A stretch of 64,000 nt of DNA from Gastracanthus pulcherrimus (lineage: Eukaryota > Arthropoda > Insecta > Hymenoptera > Pteromalidae). Each line of letters begins with the position of its first letter. The stretch's first letter is position 1. Shown piece by piece: positions 12,641 to 25,115 of this stretch. Location of the stretch: contig OX424573.1 in the NCBI GenBank assembly GCA_949152435.1, positions 33,841,394-33,905,393 of the forward strand, read 5' to 3'. The notes under the pieces were generated by a model. It did not search any database. It had not been told where the DNA came from and saw only the letters and a program-made list of their open reading frames with translations. The position numbers and the translations under genes were made by a program.

Positions 12641-13476
12641 TTTATTTTTTGCTTTTCGGTTTTCCAGGGGGCTTTTATTCTTGTCGTTTAGTGTATTGTT
12701 GAAAAATTACGTTTGGCAGTGTCGGCGCGGTTGGGGCTACTTTGTATACTTTACTATAGTTTCTTTTTCTGCACTTTCATCCACGAAGAATAAAGTCAGA
12801 GAATTGAAAAATTGTTTGACCCAATCAATCGGTTTATACTATTTAATTTAACTATGGTTAATATTATCATGTAACTGTTATTGATATTGATAAGTGAATA
12901 AATGTGTAAAATTATATCTTTATATCACTTTCAAGTCCTTATAAAAATGTCGAATTCAAAAATTAAGTTATCTAAATACTTAGGATGGAAATAGGATTCA
13001 CAACGAACAATTCAAACCTTTAAAGCCTAAACAGGTTGATCGAAACAAGCGATAAATATTCGTAAGGGATCGTTTACATATCATTATGAAACACTTTGTG
13101 GGGGGGGGGGGGCAGGGGGGTTCTCGCTAGTATTACAGTGTATGCTAAAATCATAGGAAAATCAGTGAAAGAGGCGGGGGTCTAAAATTGGCAAAACCAG
13201 CGTTACGTAAAATGTAAATACATAATATGGAATCGAATATCTCAGGTTACAAGCGGATTTAAGATTTGTCTAAGTATTTCATTCTCTAACTAGTCACCTT
13301 TCGTTTTCACAGATAAAAATAAAGAAAATGAAATTATAGGGGTACTACCTTCTTTCTGTATGGTCGTGTATTGTAACTAAGGATTTAAAAAGTTTTAACT
13401 CTTTATTTATTCATTTAATATACCATGAAATGGAGAATTTTTGATGATGGCATGTCTTAAGCTACTGCGTTAACAT
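12641..13476. other. Non-coding stretch with poly-G run
   Basis: AT-rich apart from a G tract at 13,100-13,112 followed by CA and six more Gs (to 13,120). No gene recognised. Confidence 0.55.
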
Positions 13477-14127
13477 AAAGGACCCCGCACACGCCTTGTG
13501 GAAATTTAATTTCGGTTAAACTTTCTGAAACTCTAGGAATAGTTAGTTCTCGTGATGCTGATCAAAAGTCTATATATGCTCAAAATCCGAAAATGTGCAG
13601 TTTCCAAGATAAAGAGGGTCACAGATCGAATAATTAGCTTTTTCAGACTGGGATTTTCGTGCAAGTGTTGTAAGTGATCGTGTGAATTCATATACTTGTC
13701 TGTGCGTACGTGAGAGACTAAAATAAACCGGACGTGATCCGGAGGTTGACTGGAAGTGAACCGGAAGTGAACCGGAAGTTAACTGGAAGTGAGTCGGAAG
13801 ACACACGTTGACTTCATGTTCACCTTCGATCAACTTCCAGTTCACTCCCGGTCCATTTCCTATTCACTTTCGGTTCATTTTAGGCTTTTACATATGCAGA
13901 GACAAACATATGAACAAACATGTACATAATCACTTTCAAAACTTACACGAAAATCCCAGTCTGAAAAAGCTAATTATTCGATCTTTGACCCTCTGTATCT
14001 CGAAAACTGTACAATTTCGGACTTTAAGCCTATGAATTCTTTTTGATCAACATTATGAGAACTTTTCCCAGAGTTTCAGTAAATTTCACCGAAATTTAAT
14101 TTTCATAAGGCGTATGCGGGGTCCTTT
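13477..14127. mobile_element. Long-armed foldback element, 651 bp
   Basis: The ends AAAGGACCCCGCACACGCC and GGCGTATGCGGGGTCCTTT are inverted copies. The similarity continues inward for about 250 bp on each side (for example CTGGGATTTTCGTG against CACGAAAATCCCAG). The centre holds a run of short tandem units of the type GAACCGGAAGT, repeated about five times on the left and mirrored in degenerate form on the right. No target duplication is obvious. Open frames on both strands are mirror images of the arms, not genes. Confidence 0.7.
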
Positions 14128-14369
14128 CTTGGCAAGCTATTGAGAATAATTTATTTAATTCAAAAAATAACATTCGATTATCGACAACCTATGAATTACC
14201 CTCAGCAGTTTGATTAGTCCTTGAAATTAATCTTCGAGTAGTAAACGTGATGAACTTATACCGGATCTACTACCTAATCCATCGTGGTCATTTACAAACA
14301 TAAGTTATGATTTCTTCTTGGAGAAAAGAAAAATCCGGAGGTAAAGATGTTCCTGTTGAGATTTTCGGA

Positions 14370-14810
14370 TGGGGACTAGCCGAAGGAAAATATGCAAACG
14401 AATTGCAAGATAGATAAGTATGAACTAGGCACAATAGCATTGCAGGAGGTTAGGTGGACAGGCCCGGTAATAATGCAAATCAATAGATACACATTTCTCT
14501 ATAGGGGATTGGAACAAGTAGGTCAGTTAGGAACGGACTTCTTAATAAATAACAAAGTAATGCACGCAGTAACGGATTTTAAGTTCACTAATGATCGCAT
14601 AGGATTACTAACCCTTCAAAGTAAATGCTATAAGTATAACATATTTATGCAATCAATGATTCTTTCTACGCAAGTCCAGATCAAGTATTTGATGGGTTTA
14701 CGGCCCATGACGAAAAAATTATAGTTAGGAGACTTTAACGCAAACAATGTAAAAGAGGAAAAGTTTAGGTGTATTATATTTAAGAGCACGGGTTTTATTC
14801 ATAAAAAGCG
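14370..14810 (+). pseudogene. Degraded endonuclease domain of an RTE-like non-LTR retrotransposon
   Basis: The ATG at 14,392 opens a 110-residue frame. Its first half contains ALQEVRWTG, the motif around the catalytic Glu of apurinic-type (exonuclease-endonuclease-phosphatase) domains, followed by a segment ending NDRIGLLTLQSK that fits the next beta strands. After the frame closes, a shifted frame near 14,727 reads GDFNA, the metal-binding Asp/Asn motif of the same fold, so a frameshift separates the two motifs. The full domain is normally about 220 residues with a reverse transcriptase behind it. None follows here. It is a dead 5'-truncated and 3'-truncated insertion. Family placement as RTE-like is from motif spacing and remembered consensus. 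Confidence 0.65.
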
Positions 14811-15987
14811 ACATAAAGTAGCATGGAGATGATCTGTCAATAACTAATATAATATTTCATTATGGAATAATACCGCTTATTTTAAGAAGCAAACGAAATG
14901 AAATGAAACGAAGATAAACAATTGCAGTTGATGATAACAAATAATGATGCATAAAATTTATTGAAATTCATTTTCTGCTGTAATTATGCTCACAATGCCT
15001 GTCGGATGCACATGTGCATCTATACATATTTGCTCTTGTAAAATCGTGCACCGGCGTACACGCATATGTGAACTCAGTATTTCTATACGTACAGAAGTTG
15101 CACGATCATTCATAAGCATACATTAAACATGAAAGATTTGCCGAAATTATTTATAATGAATCTCATTTTTCATATCAAAGGAAAACTACGCTTTTCTATA
15201 GCGCAATAATTAAAAAATGTTAAAATCAAATAAGTTGACATGAGTTATTAATAACGTAGTAGCTATGTTTAAAAACTGCTAACCCTCTTGTGATTTAATT
15301 AATTTTTGTATACTTGATTTGAATAGAATATAATTCAGCAACTGATTAAGATAACATTTTTCGCAATCCCTATTATAAAAAATATACCAATAAGCTTCAG
15401 TTTGAGAGGCTAGTACTGCTCATAGAATGATTGCACTTTTAATTACATTGAAAATCGCAAGCCAAAATCAGAAATTTTACCCTGAGTCTGACTCGGGTTA
15501 ACCCGCAGGGTGGTTAACAGTCTCTGAGAATAATATGCAAGCTTAATGTTGGTGATGCTCATCTTTGCGAAAAGTGCGTAGTTACTTTGTATCTAGCTTA
15601 CGAATTATAATAAATAGTTTTGTAAACAGTGAAAATATGCATTAATTAGATTTTATAATATTAATTAAGTAGAATAGCTTAGGAATAGTCAGCCTGGTCC
15701 ACATAGCTATGGATTTCGTGCCTTTTAAACAACTGCACTTAGAATGTTCTTGGTTTTTTACATCAAAAATGAAACGGTAGATTTATAAATATATTTCATT
15801 TCATTGCATTATCATAAAAACCACTTTTCTCAATATAAATACGTTTATATATTAGTAACTTTAGATATAGACTACCTACATCAAACTAAAACAAAATTAT
15901 TAATGTTTTCTAACAAATAATACATATTCGTGTGCATGTGCATAAATAAAATATGAACCGAATGCAAACCATTTTTAATATTATTTA
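14811..15987. other. AT-rich non-coding stretch
   Basis: No gene or clear repeat recognised. Confidence 0.5.
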
Positions 15988-16206
15988 CAGTGGAACCCGG
16001 CTATACCACCGTGCGATATATAAGAAAGCTATAGTAATATTCAATGAAAAATATTTATTTCTCTATATTCAATTCTCAGTTGAATTACAATCTACTCGTT
16101 CTCAGATATGCGTTTAAAGAGAGAAAATATGTTTTATTCTTCAATTTTATTGATTTGTTACAGATTCATTTTGTTTCATCGGTGGAGATATAACCGGGTT
16201 CCACTG
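15988..16206. mobile_element. Tc1/mariner- or pogo-type MITE with TA duplication
   Basis: The termini CAGTGGAACCCGGCTAT and ATAACCGGGTTCCACTG are inverted copies, flanked by TA on both sides (15,986-15,987 and 16,207-16,208). The 219-bp interior is AT-rich and non-coding. A CAGTGG start with TA duplication is typical of the Tc1/mariner/pogo superfamily. Confidence 0.8.
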
Positions 16207-16239
16207 TAACTGAAACGTAAAATATTATTTGGCATTATA

Positions 16240-16618
16240 CAGGTGCATATTCATGGACCGTCAAATTTTTGCGTCAATTTGACCACGTAATATCTTTACG
16301 CATTCTTTCGCATTTTTCATGATAAAATTATTTAACTTCAATAAACAATTGAACTGTCATGCATATCATTGAAAAGGTTATCTAAATACAAACTTTTAGA
16401 AAGTGTTGAGAATGTATTTATATTTCAAGAAAACATATTTGAACGTTTACAAACCAGCATTAATGTAAAATATTACTTTATGGAATATCATATGTGTATA
16501 ACAGTGATATAATATATTACAAAAATAATAAAATTAATGTAAACATTGGGACTCCCACGTAAAATGTCATGTGGTCGATTTGATGCAACTAATTTGACGC
16601 ACCATGAAATTGCACCTT
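16240..16618. mobile_element. TIR MITE, about 380 bp
   Basis: AGGTGCATATTCATGG at 16,241 and CCATGAAATTGCACCTT ending 16,618 are inverted ends. The similarity extends about 50 bp inwards, including GTCAAATTTTTGCGTCAA against TTGATGCAACTAATTTGAC. It sits only 33 bp from the previous MITE. No coding capacity. Confidence 0.6.
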
Positions 16619-17118
16619 AAGATTTCTAATCAGTCAAAATAAGTTGATTCGATGCACAGTAAAACGGTATAACTCGAAAAATCGCGTATCGAGAGAAATG
16701 AGAAAAATGTAAGATATTATATTAAAGAAGATTCATACTGCAAATAATGGGGAACTTAAAGAGCTTAATAATAACTGGTTTGATATGCGAGAACAACAGA
16801 AATAATCAAAAATTAAAAATTCGAATAATACCGTTTTATCGTAAGTGGGTTCATTTCTTCTTGTTACATAGATTTTATAGCAACAATAGTATATTATGTA
16901 CTAAGGATCAAAATAGCCTTTTTTTGCCTGAGTGTGGTATGCAGTTAGAGTCGAGGCGAGCTAGCACGAGCCGAAGGAGAGTCCGCTTTACGCCCGCTCG
17001 CTTTTGAGGTACGAAAAAACGCCAACACCGTGCATGTGTTACAAAAAGTTATTTTTTATGAAGAACGCTGATGACATATATCTTACTATTTTTTACGATT
17101 TAGTAAAAAAAAAAGAAA
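16619..17118. other. Non-coding stretch with a dispersed-repeat fragment
   Basis: Around 16,925-17,050 there is a CG-richer patch (CGAGGCGAGCTAGCACGAGC, then GTGTTACAAAAAGT). It matches in kind the patches at 38.4 and 59.95 kb (GTGTTACAAAAAGTACGG). I read it as a fragment of a common but unnamed repeat. Confidence 0.45.
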
Positions 17119-17157
17119 GACACACACACACACATATACACACACACATACACACAG

Positions 17158-17190
<33 letters not shown>

Positions 17191-17220
17191 TACACACAGA
17201 CACACACACACACACACACG

Positions 17221-17252
<32 letters not shown>

Positions 17253-17262
17253 GACACATATA
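17119..17262. repeat. (CA)n microsatellite with higher-order unit
   Basis: CA-rich throughout, with an internal duplication of a unit of about 41-43 bp containing ATATACACACACACATAC and then ACAGACAC. The His-Thr open frame across it is an artefact. Confidence 0.9.
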
Positions 17263-18879
17263 TATATTTCTAAATTATTTTATTCAATTTTCAAAAGAAC
17301 TACATAACTTAACCGATAATGTTACACCTTACTACACCGCAATCGCATGAGTTAAAATAAAAACATTTTCTGTATAAATGAATGAATTTGAAATGCTTCT
17401 CTCATCAGCATATACAAAATTCAAATTTAAATAAAAAGTTATCAAACCCAAAAAGTTAAATTTAAATTATAAATCATTTATCATAAAATGAATTATAGAA
17501 GGTCATTTTACATATATTATCATCACTTATTTTCAATTACTAAAATAATGTTTACTAAACCAACACCAATCTATATCTAAATTTAACAATAATTGCATAT
17601 CCTAGTATAATTATATTCGTTTCTACATGAAACCATAAAAGTTTATACTTCAATAACAAAAAGATAGATTTGGTATTAGAAAGAAAGTATCCATTAAACT
17701 AATTCACTACTTTAAGTATACTTAGAGCAGCCTCCTACATTACTCCACAAATAGTTACGTAAGAGAAGGTCTCAGAGTTATTGATTTCACATTTCAGAAT
17801 CAAAATGTCATTAGCATAATTCGACACTACTAAAAATTCAATTTCTTAGAAAATTCTCCAATCTAAAAAGAAATACCGAATACTTCATCCTCTCAAAAAA
17901 AAAAGAACAAAGTCTCATCGCACGCTGAAGCTTCATCGACTACACGTTGTATATATACAGCATATCCTCTGACGCGCGATCTAGAAGCCCCCACCGCACA
18001 AAAAACCCTGCGCAGCACCCCTTCGCGCGCTCGCTCACTGCTGCAGACTCTCGAAATACGTAGGGAGACTGGGGCAAAGTGAGCCCTGAAACGGAATTTA
18101 ATTTTTAGACCCTGCAGCTATTTATGAAATCAGACCGAATTTATTTTAATACATTTTTAAGTTATATAACTGTTTCATATAAAATTATCAAGGTCACATT
18201 TTTAACGTATGTGAGTAGAATATTTTTTTTTAAAGTAACCTAAACACACATTTTTTTAGGCTATGATAAAGCAAGCTGTTTTAATTTTTAAGTCGAAATC
18301 CAATACAATTGTTTTGATAAATGGATCATTCGGATCATAGTGGAACAAGTCCATTCCGAAAATTTAGTCGAGACTCAATCTAATGGCATATCAAATAGTA
18401 CTTTGAGTAATTTAATTATAGTAATAGATCAATTTTGTAGTAAATTATGAATGACAATGATTAACTCAATCAAATAATTATGATATCCACTGTACAATTT
18501 GAAATGTTCATGCACGTTGCAACATGTTTAAAATTGACGTATTCGTCTATAATGTTCTCAACAGTTCAGATATATCTTTAAGGAGCACACACTTTAACCA
18601 GTAAATCCAACGGATTATCACCATAATAAGTAAAAACTATAGTTTGTTATGCATTACGAAATATCGAATCAAAATCCCATTCCCTAAAATGTTCAAAAAA
18701 CTTTATTATTTCTTTTATCTGGGTAACATCAAACGCAAATGCAACTTCTCGTTATCACATACCCGGAGATTCATTAAAATAAATGATGTCAAATTTTCCG
18801 TTCATAAATGATCAAATTTTTTGTAAAAAAAAACTCTTTATACCCCGAACTCCCCTATCTCTATGACTACGCTCCTCAG
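17263..18879. other. AT-rich non-coding stretch
   Basis: No gene recognised. A moderately CG-rich patch (17,960-18,060) precedes GGGAGACTGGGGCAAAGTG at 18,063, reminiscent of the TIR-like sequence near 1,240, but I could not find a partner end. Confidence 0.45.
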
Positions 18880-20214
18880 TCGCATGTATGCACGTCACTG
18901 CAGCAGCAGCAGCAGCAGCAGCAGACTCAAAGTCCCGGACAATCGTTATCCACGTCATTAACGCGTCCGCGCGCGCGGCGCGGACGAGGCGAAAGTCTGC
19001 CGCTGCCGCTGCACAGCGTGCGATAATAATCACCTGGTGGCGCGTCGTAGTCGCTCCTTCGGCAAATCGCTGCTACCGCCAGTCGTCGCATTGCTGCTGT
19101 TACCGCACGCGCGACCACCGCCAGTGCTCCTCGACCTCCTCGCCTCCGCTGGCATTTCACTCTCTCCGGAACGCCAGAAGGAAGAAATCCGTATCTATAC
19201 CCCCGCACTTATCTCTCGTTCGAATCACGAATACATCACTGCGGCAGCATTTCACACTCGACCCGCGCGCGCCTAGCTTCGACCATTCGCGATACTGCCT
19301 CTGTTCTCTTCTCCTCGATAGCGCGCCACAGCGCGGCGGCAATCAATCGGCGACAACGAGGACGCGCACAGCGGCCGATGCACGCTCTCCCGCGCGCACT
19401 GCGACACCCTCTCAATATCCCCCTCGATACCTCGCAGCGATCGCGCGCGCCGAGAAGCGAGGAATCAGTGCGCGATTCGAGCCGAAGAGGCTGCCCCCGC
19501 CGCCGCTGCGCGCATTCTACAGGTGTACAGCGAGCGCGCACTCGCGAGGATAAAAGAGCGGAGAGAGCGTTACACGCCGTACACGAACAAGGTAAGATAG
19601 AATTGCCGCGCACGCACACTTGAACACTCGAAGCTGGAGCGCGGGGAAGCGATTCACTTTCCCTCTCTCCGCCTCGAAGTTCTGCAGCAGGAGATACAAG
19701 CGAAGAAGCTGGCAAGTCGCGGCTCGGGTGTATAATACACTGCTGCTGCTGCTGCGCGGGAACCGAACAACGCGAAGCTTCTGCTGCGACGCTGTACAAT
19801 CGCTCGCTGTCACGTGGCTGTCTCTCTCTCTCTCTCTCTCACACACTATCGCGAGTCAAGACGATAAAACGCACACGCACACACACACACTGTAAGAAAC
19901 TACATACGATCTCCTCCTCTCCTTTCTCTCTATTCCGCGAGCGTAACTGTAAACCGCGCTCGGGGTACGCGCGCATGGACACGCGCGACGCGTGCGTAAA
20001 ATCAAGAGGAAGATAGGTACGGTATACGTGCAGAAGAGAGGAAGAGAGAGCGCGAGAGTGAGAGTCTATCGGAGCGAGCCGAAGCGAGCCGTGGCCCGTG
20101 CCGTGCAAGACTGACGGGGGCCAGCGCCGGAGCGCGCGCACACGGCCTGGCTGCCGCGCTGCCGAAGCTCGAGCACGAGGGGTGCACGAGCGAGGGGGCT
20201 GACCTACTTGCCGT

Positions 20215-20253
<39 letters not shown>

Positions 20254-20510
20254 TGGGGGCTCGCGCGCGCGCGCGCACACATCGCTTGCTTCTTCTTCTG
20301 CTGCTGCTGCGGGTGCTTTCTACAGTTGAGCGACGGGGCCCGTGCGCGTCGATAGGGGGGGACGTTTGTGGCTTTTCTTTTGGGTGAAAATTAAATGTGG
20401 ATTGATGGAAAGGAGGATGCGCGACGTTGATGTGCCCATGCGAACCCGGGTAAAATGGTAATGGGGGATCTGCGTGGCTGACGTGAACGTAAAATGAATG
20501 CATATTTTAA
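18880..20510 (+). promoter_or_regulatory. Largest CpG-rich island; candidate multi-start promoter and first exon
   Basis: About 1.6 kb of high-CG sequence with a CAG run at about 18,898-18,924, a CT tract at 20,217-20,251 and a CG alternation just after it. A strong 5' splice site (AAG/GTAAGA) lies at 19,591/19,592 on the plus strand, so a first exon could end there. CTTTCTACAGTTGAG near 20,320 is initiator-like. Several frames on both strands stay open for more than 180 codons, but they are built of Arg, Ala, Ser and Pro from CG-rich sequence and none shows a known domain. I therefore do not call a CDS. A 5'-untranslated exon is the simplest reading. Confidence 0.4.
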
Positions 20511-22317
20511 GCTTTTTTAGTACTGAATGTCTGGTGTCATTTTTATATCTTTTTTTATTATTATATGGAATTAGACTCTCTTATTTCGAAGTTTCCATGC
20601 GCGTACCCGGATTGATTTTGTTTTTGATTGTCATATTTTGGTAAACTCTAAACAGCAAAATTAAATTGATTTTTAGTTATTCCGCGTTCCCCTACTTGAT
20701 GTGCATCCGTGAGCATCTTCCTTAGATTTTGTCGGAGAAGTTTTGTCGAGTTTGTGAATTTTTGGAACTAGTTTACGGAAAAAATGTGAAGACGAAGTGA
20801 CGCCGGTGCTCCTAACCTCGACATTTTAGTACGATATTCTAAATTTAAATTCACCTGGTAAGTTAGACTAGAACAACGGGTTCTTGAATAAGAGCTACTT
20901 AGATATTTGGCTTTGTCACAGAATCTGCCATTAATTGGATTATGTGGACTACAGATTGAGTGGCTTTTTAAGTGGATCTTTATGTTCTAGGCTAGTTTTT
21001 CACGTATATTGGAATTCAGTACACCAGAATCTATAAAAAAACATATGTTTAAGTAACCTGAGACACTTTCCCTCTGTACAGTTGATGATTAATTGAGATA
21101 TATAGGATTAATGCCTAGGTTAACATTCAAATATTTAGCTAGAGAAATCGGAAACATAGTCTATACATTTTTTTCCATAAACTATACACAGAGATATTGA
21201 AGTATGAAAGGGTATAAGTACGTAAGTAATTGTGCATGTCGTATATGTCAATCGGATATTAAGTATATAGCGTAGTACTGATACCTCTTGGATTATGAAA
21301 CCCCAAGTTAAAATAAAGCAATATGTGTATGGGATACTGTTGGAGTTTAAATAAACCAACTACTTCTCAAGTGACTATCAAAGTATCAATTGATTTATCG
21401 ACTAAAAAATGATCCGAGGTCCATAATCTAAAGTCAAATATTGAGTTTTCTTCGCTGAAATAAGGATATTCACGGATTTATAGAATCTATCCGTTGAAGA
21501 GAAACATATAAAACCAATATCAGCGTTTAGAACTCACCAAAACTTGAATTTAGAAAAAATTTAGAAAATCGTGATGAAAAAAATTAAAATAAAATCGTAA
21601 GAATAAGTAGATATTCCCGAGTACGGTCAGACGATGATACATTGCTTTAATTGGAATAAATCCACAGATATTATCTTCTTTAACTTTACCAGCACTTAAA
21701 TGGGTCGATTTTTTTTAAATTCATATTCAAATGAGTTTTAAACGATGGTGTTGGTCTCTTAAGTTCCCTCATAAGGGGGCTGCCACGGGCATCCTTCTTT
21801 AATATGACAATCAGCCCAATTTTTCAGATACCACACAACTCTACCCGAACCAAATCTGTAGTAGCTAATATGAGTATTAATTAATCGTGTTACTATCTAT
21901 TGTGTGTCACTCTCCATCAGTCGATCTTAAAGTACTGTGAGTCAAAGACTTACTCTCAATCAGTAACACTTACAAAATAACCGTTTTTCTTCTTCTTCTT
22001 CTTCTTCTTCTTATTATTATTATTATTATTGTTATTATTATTACTATTTTCAATTAATACCACATTTTTTACATAAAGCAAACGTCATTTAGACTAAAAT
22101 CAAGTTGAAATAAATAGCATCTATTATAAGATACAAGTAATTATTTTTCCTTCCGTGATATGATTCATCGATCGTCGTCGCCTTTTGTTTTCTAAAAGAG
22201 ACAGCTTTGTAACTATGAAAATTATTGGATCATAGGTTTTGATTTTGATGTTATTGAGGTTCCTGAGTCGGATAATATGTTTTTAAAAAATGTCTGTATG
22301 TGAAAACAAATTTCAGC
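20511..22317. other. AT-rich non-coding stretch with trinucleotide repeat
   Basis: No gene recognised. A CTT run passing into an ATT run lies at about 21,988-22,043, a compound microsatellite. Confidence 0.55.
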
Positions 22318-22675
22318 AGTTTGTATTGAAGATATATAAAAGATAGATAAAAATGTTTAGAGTGTGAATGATTTTCTTTCGATTCATGTTTTTTAAAACT
22401 ATTCTTAAGCTATTTTTAAGAAAATAACGAAAATTAAAGAATTTTCAAAAAGTAGCTATTTTATTAAACCAAAATAATTTTTTTCGACATTTTGTGTTAA
22501 AGATATATAAAAGGTAGACAAACATTTTTTAAATGCGCATGATTTCCTTTCGATTCATGTTTTTTAAAACTATTTGTAAGCGTTTCTTTTAAGAAGAAAC
22601 GCGAATTTGAATAATCCATTTGTTAAAAAAAATAGCTATTTTAGCAAATCGAAATTAATGTTTTTAGCACTGCTT
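22318..22675. repeat. Two-copy tandem duplication, unit about 177 bp
   Basis: Copy 1 (about 22,318-22,494) and copy 2 (about 22,495-22,675) share AAGATATATAAAAG, CGATTCATGTTTTTTAAAA and AGTAGCTATTTTA in the same order, with moderate divergence. Non-coding. Confidence 0.65.
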
Positions 22676-22799
22676 ACTAAAATATATTATTAAATATACG
22701 TTAATATTCATAATGAAGCTTGAAATCATGGATAATTTTACCTCTCTTTGAGAAAACATTATGCTAAAGCAGTTAGCAGCGGTTTCTTTTGTATATGTA

Positions 22800-23230
22800 A
22801 CCGTTTATCACTGAACCGCGCACCGTCGCATGCGCCACCGGCGCTTTATTGTGGAAAGCTCCATTTCTCCTCATCGTCGTCGCCGTTGTCTTCGTAGCTG
22901 CTGCTATTACTGTTACAAAAAAGCGAGATGCCAGCTCCGCGCTAACTCGCCTGCAGAGAGTGAGACAGAGGGTTTTTTTGTTCGAATGTGTATCGCGGAA
23001 ACTTTTAGGCTTCTTGGTGTTTAGTTAAGGATTTTTTATTTTTCGTGTATTTAAGTCGAGATGGGATTGATGTTGCGAAAGAATAAGAAAGCGAGAGAAA
23101 GAGAGAGATAGAGCGTGGAAGGAATGAGTGGGTAGTGAGAAATTTCAGAGAGCGCAAACTCGTAGAGGGGGGAGCGGTGTAATCGGCCATGAAACGTGTG
23201 ACCTTTCGCGTTAGCGTCTCTCCTTGTGGC
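22800..23230. promoter_or_regulatory. Small CG-richer island
   Basis: CG dinucleotides cluster at 22,815-22,950 and a GA-rich tract lies at 23,080-23,115. No TATA box or splice site stands out. Regulatory role is inferred from composition alone. Confidence 0.25.
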
Positions 23231-24689
23231 AGATTAATGAGAGAGAAGTTTGAGAAGAATTATGCTTGAAATTTCAGAGGGTAGAAAGGTTGAATAGCAG
23301 CAGTTGAAGTTGCTGTTAAAAATACTTAAGTAGAAACGTCCAGGTATAATCAAATTGATTCTTATTCCTGTGTATTGTAAATACTCGTTACTATATTTTA
23401 CATTAGTATTTCTATTAATTTTTCTTCTTGACACAAGAATCATGTGCTATGTAATAACCATGGAGTATGGATAACGGATTTTTATAGAAACTGAAACTTT
23501 ATAGAGACTGTTTTCTTGTACATCAAAAAACGAAGTCCAATGCATGTAGTATATATTATCAACTAGACCTATGTAGAGTAGATGCAGCCTATTTCATGAA
23601 AGGGAGGCACTATAGAAAATTGATCTTTTAGCTATTTTTATTTTTTTTCATCGGATTTACAAAATATTATTCTAAACCCGTGAGAAAAGATTTTTAAAAT
23701 TATTTAAGAAACGGTATGATCAGTAACTATTAGCCTTATTCGTTCGCCACATTTTAGCCATACTCTTAATCAAAAACTGGTGAATATGGAATTAATAAAT
23801 GGGGAACGAGCTGCTCTAAATGCCTTGTCTAGCTTTGTTGTCACGTGAGCCGCGTTCTCGTGACGGCTGCACATTCACTCGGCCACCACTACACACCTCA
23901 GTGCATGTTACAACCATCATACGTTATATGATATTTTCTGTATTCTTTTAGTTTTTTGATAGGTACATCCGTACATCTGTGCATATAGAGCACATATTAG
24001 TGTATAGAGCAGTGAGAAAACTGTATCAAAATTCATATCGTAAAAGTAAGTTATCATAACTTTTACGATATTATTCGAAAAGCGAAGTCTTTGCGATCCC
24101 ATATCGTAAAAATATGCGCGTGAAACATGCGTAGAAGCTGCGGAGGCCCATCTTATGAAGAGTGTATACATATATCCTACATGTGCATAGTTCATAGAAC
24201 AACAAACGCGATATTGCTTTTTTCGCATGCACGCGACATTTCTTACCAAAGCAAAGTGTAAATAATACGTGAATACAATTACAATAATATTTATAATAAC
24301 AATTATAGCTGAGACAACATATATCGCAAAAATTACGATATGGAGACGTAAATTTTTACCATATGATGCTTCATGAGTTGCGATATATATTGCATGAGTT
24401 ACGATATAGTTTTCTCAGTAAGGTATTAAATCTTAGATTCCGTAATACTTAGGATCACTAATACTCTCTGTTTTTAAACATATGGATATGATGCTTGTCA
24501 CTGTTATTTTTCTAGGTTTTCATGTGTTTATCATTCGAAAAGTTTTCGAAAATAAATGTTCTTATGTTCTCATTGATTTTCTCTCTCTTGCTAGTACTCG
24601 TCAAACGAGTTGTATGTAATGCCCAAGTATAACCATAACCTCTAATTACAGACGAACTTAAAACTAAAACCCAAAAATGTAAGAACTGC
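23231..24689. other. AT-rich non-coding stretch with ACGATAT motifs
   Basis: No gene recognised. ATATCGTAAAAGT at 24,035 and ACTTTTACGATAT at about 24,059 form a hairpin. Further ACGATAT/ATATCGT copies occur near 24,103, 24,336 and 24,401, more than I would expect by chance in 400 bp. Confidence 0.45.
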
Positions 24690-25115
24690 TAAAAAACAAA
24701 AATGCATCTAAAAATAAACAAAATGATTTTTGTTCCCCTCATCATCGAGATAAAACAAAAATAAATGAGCCCTGAAAAATTTTATTTAACTGTATATCCT
24801 AAGGATGATTAGTCTGATGGTCTACATCCATACACACACCTATACAGTGGGATCTCGATTTTGTGTACCTTGATTTTGTGAGTTATTCTCGCACTGGCAC
24901 GCTAGTATTTGACGGCGGCAATCGCCACTGCGCCATCTGCGGTGTAGCGGGAACAAGCGCCCGCACTCAGTATGCAAGTATCACATGGTGGGGAGTCGCA
25001 CGTGTCGGGGAAGCGCCACGCGATTGGGCCTCGATTTTGTGAATTCGGTCCCAAGGACTTCACAGAATCGAGATCCCACTGTACGCACACGCACATACAT
25101 ACAATTACGAAAACG
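24690..25115 (-). mobile_element. Partial HINE-like copy split by a MITE
   Basis: ATAAATGAGCCCTGAAAAAT near 24,763 and CTACATCCATACACACAC near 24,822 match the microsatellite-proximal part of the 1.9- and 26.5-kb copies. The CA tract is interrupted at 24,845-25,081 by a TIR element and resumes after it as CGCACACGCACATAC. Confidence 0.5.
24845..25081. mobile_element. Tc1/mariner- or pogo-type MITE nested in a CA tract
   Basis: The termini CAGTGGGATCTCGATTTTGT and ACAGAATCGAGATCCCACTG are inverted, with TA on each side (24,843-24,844 and 25,082-25,083). It is 237 bp long, CG-richer than its surroundings, and has a second internal copy of TCGATTTTGTGAATT near the right end. No transposase. The open frames across it are incidental. 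Confidence 0.8.

Noticed and set aside
13570..14035. Two facing open frames that look like related proteins
   Set aside because: They are the two arms of a foldback element read in opposite directions.
17004..17273. His/Thr-rich frame
   Set aside because: Translation of a CA microsatellite.
18888..19799. Open frames of 221 (plus) and 187 (minus) codons in the largest island
   Set aside because: Stop codons are rare in CG-rich DNA, several frames are open at once, and the peptides have no recognisable domain or conserved motif.
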